Notes under the pieces: model-generated
Told to the model about the DNA's origin: nothing
The model's database searches: none
What the model saw: the letters and a program-made list of their open reading frames with translations, nothing else
Part shown: one piece after another, positions 1 to 8,000 of the stretch
How the letters are laid out: every line of letters begins with the position of its first letter
How positions within the stretch are numbered: the stretch's first letter is position 1
Origin: Rodentolepis nana
Taxonomy: Eukaryota; Platyhelminthes; Cestoda; Cyclophyllidea; Hymenolepididae
DNA length: 11,318 bases
Direction of reading: 5' to 3'
Assembly: GCA_900617975.1 (NCBI GenBank)
Contig: UZAE01001841.1
Span: forward strand, 1 to 11,318
Position numbers and translations under genes: made by a program

Positions 1-1245
1 GTACAATCTTAATAAAATATACTCTCTACTTCAAATTTTGCTTATTTTTCTCATTTTATGCATCGGTAGACTTCGAGAGTGGTGCTAGCATATTATTCCT
101 CAAAATACAAAGTTGTGAACTCGAAAAATAATGGTTTTGTTTGCATTTATATTTTTGATGCTGTTTCTCGTACTTTGGTTCTCAGACATTTTGTTCCGAA
201 TTGAGCAATCTATTGACAGTCAAAAGGCCGAAGACTGATTGCTCATGAAATTGTAAAGATGGTAAACGATCTGTGTTTGTTTGTTTTGTAGCGGATTGCT
301 ACGCTAGTAAAGCCTGACTGACTCAGAAATCTCTATGGCGGATTCTCAAACATCTAGCTAGACTCCCAGAACCAGCTAACCTATAGCCCAGCTATAAAGG
401 AAACAGACGTGTAGCACGGAGCACGTTTGTTCAGTTAGTATATTGTGGATAAAGTGTGCACACATGGAGCTACTCATGATCAAGATGGGGGATTAGGTTA
501 AACAGAGGTTGATGATTGGCCACTGTTTGTACGGTCGCTGCACACAGAGTTGTACGGCCGCACCTCTCAATCCTGGCGAGCAGACACGCAGGCATACGAT
601 GACGCACAGAGCGTTTGTTGAGAGCTGAAAGATAAGGAAATCGCTCGATAATCAGTTAAGGTACAAAACAACTAGTTGGGAGGGGAGGGTAGATCTTCGG
701 CCTCAGAGTAACAGGGTTTTGGGTAGAGGTGGGACAGGTGTTGGAACTGCTGAGACCGGATTGTTGGAGTTAGAGGCAGTAGGATTGTGGACTTCGTGCA
801 TGCTCATGGACCTTGCCGGCTGAGCGAGTGTGGCTGTATTTGGTCCACTGACGAGCGTCCTGTTGGATGTTCCTCCATATGCAATGATCGGTGTTCAACG
901 TTCTTGTTGAATGGAAGTTTGGTTGCGTCAATCCATGGTCGATCTGTGTTTGTTTGTTTCTTAGAGATCTTGTTAGATTCCCGACTAGGCCGCAAATCCC
1001 AGATCTAAGCTACTCTTAGTGGTAGGCTTGATTCTAATTTGGTAGGTTCCCGCCATTTCAATTTGCCCAATTTTGCACATATGCCGGATTTAATAATGAT
1101 TAACGATAAATTACTAATCCATGTTCTGTTATGGTTCATTTGTTTTTTTCCAAAAAGAGTTACAATTCAAAGAAAAGTTCAAGTAAATCAGTTTTCGGTG
1201 AAATTTGAAGCATAATGGTTGACATATACTAAGCTATAGTTTAAA
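1..1245. other. Upstream region without a recognisable gene
   Basis: No protein family is recognisable on either strand. The longest open frames (787-1008 plus, 804-995 minus) overlap each other and have no domain-like composition. The block at about 290-1010 is visibly richer in G and C than its flanks, with G-rich runs near 678-690 and 718-742. This suggests an inserted repetitive or mobile-element remnant, but I see no terminal repeats or coding remnant to name it. It contains a hairpin at 202-245 and a 20-bp direct repeat (267-286 and 940-959). Confidence 0.5.
202..245. repeat. Inverted repeat / bulged hairpin
   Basis: TGAGCAAT (202-209) and CAGTC (217-221) together pair with the continuous arm GACTGATTGCTCA (233-245). 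This leaves a 7-nt bulge and an 11-nt loop, with 13 base pairs in all. The function is unknown. Its place at the left side of the richer block could mark an element edge. Confidence 0.45.
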
Positions 1246-1481
1246 TCAAATGGCAGACGTTTTGAAAGTTATCATTAGCTCTTAGGTTGACTTCAGGCTT
1301 CACAAAGGTAAGGTGCATTAAAGTGAAAAAAGTCTAGAGGGGAGGGCAGAAGAGTGTTTCAAAGACGTAAAAGAGACCGACACAAAGGTAGAAAAATGGT
1401 TAGGGGAGTACTGTGGAAGTGGTTGAATACGACATGCAGTCGGGTCATAGTAGTTTAAAGTCAGAAGTTAATTGCCGGTTA
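1246..1481. repeat. Interspersed repeat, copy 1
   Basis: This segment aligns with 11109-11318 in the same orientation. Shared blocks include TCAAATGGCAG at the left edge, TATCATTAGC, GTAAAAGAG, GACACAAAGGTAGA, GAGTACTGTGG, GGGTCATAGT and TGCCGGTT. Copy 1 has about 40 extra bases near 1295-1345 compared with copy 2. The similarity is diverged, roughly three quarters identical by eye. No coding potential is seen. It is probably a non-autonomous mobile-element family, of unknown class. The element may run on to about 1560. Confidence 0.8.
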
Positions 1482-1940
1482 ATGGACTATTTTGCCGCGT
1501 TAATATACCTTTTATGGAGGGAGCGCCACGCGGGTGTAAGTCTATCGTACACCCCACTAAGCTATTGTAATAACCAGATACATTTATCTTAATAAATAAT
1601 GGTAAGGGCAACATTTGACCAAATGCGGGATTGAAAGAATGTTAGATGAACACAAGCGTTAAGCTGTCGTTATGAAAGTAGGCCAAAATGTATTAATGAT
1701 TTGAATAATTGAAAATATGCTTGTATCATTGGCTTTTGGGAGTAATGTAAATATAAAATATATTAATTATAATATATTAATAATTTTAAATTTAGCTAAT
1801 GAATCGTTTTACTTTGTAGTATTCACACAATAAATATGAGGCTTGTAATTTTGATTATTTATCTCTTCTGCACTGGCCTTGAGATGCTTCTATAAAACCG
1901 GTATAGATAAGTTGGTAAAGGTTAGGTCGCATTTGCCAGG
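1482..1940 (+). other. Presumed proximal promoter / 5' leader of ATP7
   Basis: This stretch separates the repeat from the first ATG. It is AT-rich, with an 11-bp direct repeat AATATATTAAT at 1757-1767 and 1771-1781. TTTTACTTTGTAG ending at 1819 resembles a splice acceptor. A 19-codon open frame from ATG 1836 to TAA 1895 could act as an upstream ORF if transcribed. Another AG (1924-1925) lies directly before the coding frame. No TATA box or start site can be assigned with confidence. Confidence 0.35.
1532..1554. repeat. Hairpin next to repeat copy 1
   Basis: GGGTGTA at 1532-1538 and TACACCC at 1548-1554 form a perfect 7-bp stem around a 9-nt loop, inside a short richer stretch (1519-1556). 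It may be the end of the interspersed element, but the second copy stops too early to test this. Confidence 0.45.
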
Positions 1941-2045
1941 ATGTACGGGGCATGCGCTCTACACATAAATGGGATGAGATGCATTAGCTGTGTCAGTAAA
2001 ATCACAGATGCTCTTAACAATTCTTATGGGATTTTGGCTGTGGAT
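1941..2045 (+). CDS. ATP7: ATP7 exon 1: start and first half of HMA1 (CISC)
   Basis: This encodes residues 1-35. The domain core reads as a first strand (ALHING) followed by MRCISC, so the copper-ligand pair is Cys14 and Cys17 (1980-1991). It then runs into helix 1 and stops after GILAVD. The donor is GTAAGT at 2046, phase 0. ATG at 1941 has A at -3, an acceptable start context. The frame is open upstream only to a TAG at 1923-1925, so either ATG 1941 is the start or an upstream exon joins within 1926-1940. HMA1 would begin almost at the N-terminus, with no long leader. Confidence 0.8.
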
Positions 2046-5000
2046 GTAAGTTCCTGGATAACTTACATACTTGAATAATCGTTCGTCTATAACAAATCTT
2101 ACTTCTTCTGGAATCTTTGGTGTCTTCTGTATCATTAAATTGGTACATTAATTAAAGATATCTAAACCAATTCGTTCATTGAATTGTTATTTGCCTCATC
2201 TTCTTTAATTTACTAAAGAAAATGTTTTGTAAGGCTTTTTTCACCCACACCTACTACATCCTGGATCATTAAGTTGTGATATTTATTTTAATTCTTGGTC
2301 AAATAAAGTATTTCTAAATTAATTTTAGGTCAGTCTTGCGTGTAAGCAGGCTTTTGTCGCCTTCTCATCCCCTCAGATTACTGCCGATGCACTAATCGAC
2401 AAAATACACAATCTCGGGTTTGAGGCTTATTTCATAACTGAGAACTTTGAATCTGCATGTGGTCGTGCATCTACTAGAACTTTTCTTCCTTCCTGCAACA
2501 ATCCTCCAAGTCTTATTCGATCCCAGTCTTTCAATTATACGTCTTCTGACTTTGAAGCTATTTCTCAATTGCTATACACAATTCCGGGTATTTTATACGT
2601 CTTACAAGCCAGTACTTCTAATACAGTTGAAATCTGGAGTACTTCCGACGACATTTCCCCTCAAGGTTGGTTGATATTTCTAATCATTACTTTGAGTTCT
2701 TTTATGTATAGAACATAAGAGTATCTTTTATTCTTTCAAGTTTTGAAGTTTGGTGAACTTTTTTATTTATTTGTATTAAATTAGTTTATATGATCTTAAA
2801 ATGAGTATTTTTATTTTTTGGCCTTTATAAACTGCCATGTCTTGTGCCCTATTTTAGTCTTCATTTTATCGATTATTAAATATAATAATGTACTGGAGAT
2901 TTATTCCGCACATTGAGTAGCTATACTGACTCAGATTGTGTCCATTAATTGGTGTGAATATCTGCATATGTGCATATTATAATCCTGTCATGCTAATTTG
3001 TTCACATTTGCGGACGTTACGGTCTCCCTTGTTTTCCTGGTAGAGCAGGTTAATTTGTAATTATAGATGTGTTTTACCCTTCTCCCCCTTTCACTTATTG
3101 TGGGGGCGTACTTATTACTAACGTACTCGACATTCCCCTTCTGTCCGTTTTAATCCTCACCCCCTTCGATCTCTCCCTAATTCTAGAAATTCTTTCCAAG
3201 CTGAACCAACAGGGCTTCGATGTTACATTAACTGCGGTGAACTCTTTGGAGAATACGGTGGCAGAATTCGATCCTCTGGAATCTTCAATTAGTCTTCGGC
3301 ATGAAAGTAGCTATCTCATTGTGGATATGGTTGCTTCTCTTCTGATCGATTCCATTCAAGAAATTGTCGGAGATATTCCTCTAGAGAGTCTTGCATTTTG
3401 CCCAAATGAGCAATCCTATCGGCATATAATTTCTCTTCCTAAACAGACCTCAACTCGATCTGTCGCTGACAAGCTCACCGCGAACGGATATCCTTCTGCA
3501 AGTATCAGATCTGTTCCGTCCAATTTAGAGGTATTACTTTCTTCACTTATTTCTAGGCTGTAGCTTATAAATGTTGTTACACATGTTTTGAGGCTTTTAG
3601 AATTATTTTTAGTAATATGTGTTATGTTAGTTTCTTCTCCATACCTGATGAATTTACCTTCTTGTAGCTTTAAATTATTAGCTTTCGATCAGGCAGATAC
3701 TGGGAACGTTTCTTCAATGTATTTCAGGTCCTTACAAAAAAGCAGAATGAAGTTACATAATCATTAAAATTCTAGCGTTTTTTTCTAATTCATTTGTTAG
3801 TAAAAATTTTTCTTTGCATATTGGAGTCTATTTATTTTAATTCTTCTCTGATCAATATAATTTTGACATTCCTCGGTTTAACTCGATTATCTATTCCATA
3901 TTACTACATTCGATTTTGACAGTTTTTTTATATGACTTGACAAGTTAATCCCCACAACGCCTATAAGAAGATTCTCGAATTTAGACCTATTTATGCCTTT
4001 TTAATTAAAATACCTACCTAATCTCCGGGATAATTTCAAGTAAGCGCAACTATTAAAGATTTTGAGTAAAATTAATCCTTTCTCTCTTGCTAAGTGTTAG
4101 CTAATCCGTTTTTTTCTCAAATTGCATTAAGCCTAGGTCTATTTGTCCCTCCTTTAATTTAAAATTAGGATATTTGGGGGGGGGGGAGGGTTGGGAGTTT
4201 ACTTACATTTCCTCACAACTTTATCCTTTCTAATTTCCTAAAATTGTAACTTATTAGCTCAATCCGTGAGCACTTTCAAGTTATTTATTCTGATTGATTT
4301 TGATTGAGCAGCATACCTGAGCGCGTTGCAAGTGGGACTAGTAAACAGTGCAGCTTTTCAAAACTGGCAGTAAAATTGAAACTGTCACTGTCATCAGTAG
4401 GCTTTGAAGATACAAACAAATAGAAGTGTGAAATCGGAACACACAAAATTGACAAGTATGGTTCATTATAGAATGTGGCCCGAGGGGTGGGTGCATGAGT
4501 TAAATGGCCGGTAAAACCAACTTGATTCATCTGCTTACCAAGTGGATGAAGACATTTTAAACATATCAGAGCCCACTAATTTTATACTATCTCTTCCTGC
4601 GTTGCAGATCTGCATATCGATTTATGGAATAACGAGTGAGGAGACTGGGAAAAGAGCATTGGCCGCACTGCTACCTCTTCTCCCTGAGGGAGCATTTGAA
4701 ACGAGACTAGGTAGTGACGAGGTGATTGTAACCTTAAACTCTCGTTCTACTCTGAATGATACTTTCCTGCGGAGTTTTAATTTGAGCAAAATACATTCGG
4801 CTCTTGAGAAACTCGGCTATAACTGCTTTTCTTCGAACTCAGGCTTTAGGAGTAAGTTTCTTTTTGTGTTAAGCCCTTTTCTCTTTGGGTATACTTTTTG
4901 TTTTTCTTTTAGATGAAGTAAAATGGGGAAATATTTCCGATTCGTCAGTACCGTCGTCCGCATTTAGTGAGGATCCAGAAGAAGCAAGAATTAATCTAGG

Positions 5001-8000
5001 CTATTTGAAGGGCGGCGATTGGTCAATCTGTCGACTTCATGTAACGGGAATGACATGCAGTAGCTGCGTTAATGCTATCGAGGGGGTGTTGAATAAAATT
5101 CAAGGTGAGCACGCTTTCTCTTCGGTTCTACCTCTTCCAAATTTGGATAGATGAATCAGACATTTAATATAGTTCAAGAATTTAGTCCATTGGCCATTGA
5201 TAGTCCTTTCCAAATCACTCAGCTATTGATCTTGATGGAGAAAAATTCGTAAGATAATTTCACTAGTGGACATAGGTGAGTAATCCCTAAAAATTAGTGT
5301 TAACTGTTTGTGGAAAAGTTTCTGCCTGCCATTTGACCTTTAGCTATCGTCACAAACAGCGTGCTATATTCTCATATGATCCTGTAATCTCAGGTTGTAC
5401 TTTAGGATTTATAAATATTCTTGTCATGCCTTGGAGTATCAAGACTCTTGTTGACTGAGTAGGGCAAATCACTTTACGAGTTGTCTTACTTCATTCTTCA
5501 CCAATTGCCTTTCTCTTAAATCATCTGTTAATAAGCCTTTGTATTCCACTTATGCCACTTATTTCTACAAAACGGATATTCCTATTACTTTCACGCTAAC
5601 CTTAATATATGTCATTTGGATGATTACTTGCAGTAATTTGAAGCATTTTCCTACGATATGTTTAAACGCATCGTTGTGTTACTTTTTTCGCTATCTTATT
5701 TAGCCCACGTATGTAATCTCAATTGTTTCTGCTTAGAGCTATTGCGTTTTCGTATCTGAAATTCGTAGTTGCGTGCTTCGTCGTTGCAGGGACTAATTAA
5801 CTTTAATTACACCTTTAATTGCCTTATTTTGTCTCAGTATTGCCTCTTCTACGCCAGTTTTTTTTCAGTTACTGTTGGTTTTGTCTGGGAATATTTGAGC
5901 TCTTCAATTTTTTTTTCCTGCTAAAAATTGTCATTAGAATATAATTGGCTTTTTTGTCTTTCTCGGAAATAGAAACCATGTTGCTATGTACGAAATACAC
6001 GGTAACAGAATATTATGGTTTGAGAGCGTTGAAATAAATTTTTACCATTCCTAATGTTATCAACTTTAATGTGATTACTGTTGTGGTCAAGTTATATTTA
6101 CTCCTACTTTTATTAAGTTGCAGTATAATGTAATTACCTTCATTGAGCCATTGGGTTATAATCGTTATTGTGTCGTGATTACCTGCACTAATTTTCCTTA
6201 TCTCAAATAGGTGTCAAGACTGCAACGGTTAGTTTGCTCTCAAATAAAGCTGAAATAGCCTATGATGCTTCGTTAACTGAGCCGTCAAAACTTGCGGATT
6301 TGGTTAACGAGATGGGTTTCACTGCAGAGGTGATAGAGGCAAAGAAAGCATCTGCCATCTCCCCCGAATGTCGGTCTCAAACCATTGAAGTCACTGTGAG
6401 TTTACTGTTACCTTCAATTACTCTTCTCAAATAAAATTTGTAAATGAAAGGCGTCTTCCGATTATGACCGATCAGTTTGTATGCGTTTTCACATATCACA
6501 CCTTACTGTGATGAGAGATTTTTCTCCGTGTACTATGAAAGCCCTATTTTAGACTCATGCTTTGACTTCAAATAATGAACGTTCCGATTTTTTCACCCCC
6601 AAATATTGAAATATTGCTCGCTTTCTTAGAAATTAGCTTTGCAACTGGCTGCAATTCAAATTCTGCCAGTAATAAAAACGTCTCGTTTCATTGGCTGCCA
6701 GATAAGGGTATCTTCTGTTGATATAGAAACAACAAGGGATTTGTTGAGATTTCACACAATCTATAACTGACGTAAGTCTTTTGTTGAAGCATACTTTTCG
6801 ACTTTTTATCGCGACGTAAGCTATTTAACTCTGAAAATTTCGATCAAAACTGGCTTGTCTAAGAGGCGCAGGTTAAATACTCACGTTTGCTTAATATTGT
6901 GGCTTCAGTGCTCTTTTCATTCATTAGAAGTTGAAGAACATGGATAGTTGTGGGACTCCGTTCTTTTCGTTTCCCATTGTCTGGGTTAACTTCTTGGCTT
7001 ACACAACGCTTCGTGAGAGCCGCTTTTGTTTGCTCTGTTATTGTTTCGCACTTCGATGGAAATTGGGGCTTTGCAGTGTAATTTCACCTTCTAGCACTTA
7101 TGAACACAACTTACGTCAACATATGTTTACGTGATTTACTTCACCGCCTCTGAATTATGATCGAATTCTGTCTAATCTAAATATGTGTGTTAAAGTGAGC
7201 AACACCTGTAATATTGCCAAAGATTTGATTTTGAGAGAAGTCATCATGATTTTGAATGGGAAATATTTCAAGTTTGCTCCATCAGTGCATAAAGATAGTG
7301 CAGATGAGTAATTTTATTTCAAATCATAAAATCACTTTCTTGAATAGGAAGTGCTCTGTGGCTCCGAATTAACTCTCAAGTCTATTTAGCCTCTAGAGAG
7401 GAAGCACCGGCAGAGATTGAACCTCTGCGGGCTTAAACTTCAGATGAACAGCAACAGTACACCTGTCTTCAAACAGAGAATCTTTATTCGTTCATGAAAC
7501 TGATTATCAGAACGTATAGTCTGCCATTACCGCGACTTGATCCTAACTATAGAGTAATTACTCTCTTCTAAAATTTCCTTTGAGGTTGATCAAACCCGTT
7601 GAGCAGAAGCTCATTCGGATTGGTATGTTAGAGTATTTATAACGTGGTATGTTGGTATGTGTAGAACACTCACCACTGCTCTCTGAAATCTCACAATTTT
7701 AATAGGCGAGATGAAGATTCTTTACTGTTTTCAGCTGTGTTTGCAGCATTTGGACCATGGCTAGGGGGAGATAAATAATCTTTTCTGCTAATTATGTGTT
7801 TTAGATCGTTGGAATGACCTGTAGTTCTTGTGTGAACTCAATTGAATCTGCCCTTAAGAAACTCCCTGGAGTCATATCCACTTCTGTAGTTCTTGCGACC
7901 AAGCGTGGTAAAATCGAATTCGATCCTCATTTGACCGGAGCAAGACATGTATTGGAAGCCATTGAGGTGATTATGGCCCCTTATTTGTATTGAATTGATC

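Noticed and set aside
787..1008. Open frame of 73 residues, overlapping a minus-strand frame at 804-995
   Set aside because: No family resemblance, the two strands overlap, and both lie in a repeat-like non-coding block.
3069..3186. In-frame extension upstream of exon 3
   Set aside because: The translation is T-rich intron with no HMA pattern; the acceptor at 3186 keeps phase with exon 2 and completes domain 2.
4285..4530. Minus-strand open frame of 81 residues in intron 3
   Set aside because: No recognisable domain and it lies within a well-supported intron.
4542..4607. In-frame extension upstream of exon 4 and an AG at 4541-4542
   Set aside because: Using that AG would break phase after exon 3, and the acceptor at 4607 has the better pyrimidine tract and falls at the start of strand 1.
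6931..7134. Plus-strand open frame in intron 6
   Set aside because: Low-complexity hydrophobic translation with no homology to the missing or neighbouring ATP7 segments.
7380..7480. Possible tRNA gene on the minus strand
   Set aside because: Only a T-arm-like hairpin is present; acceptor stem, D-arm and A-box are missing.
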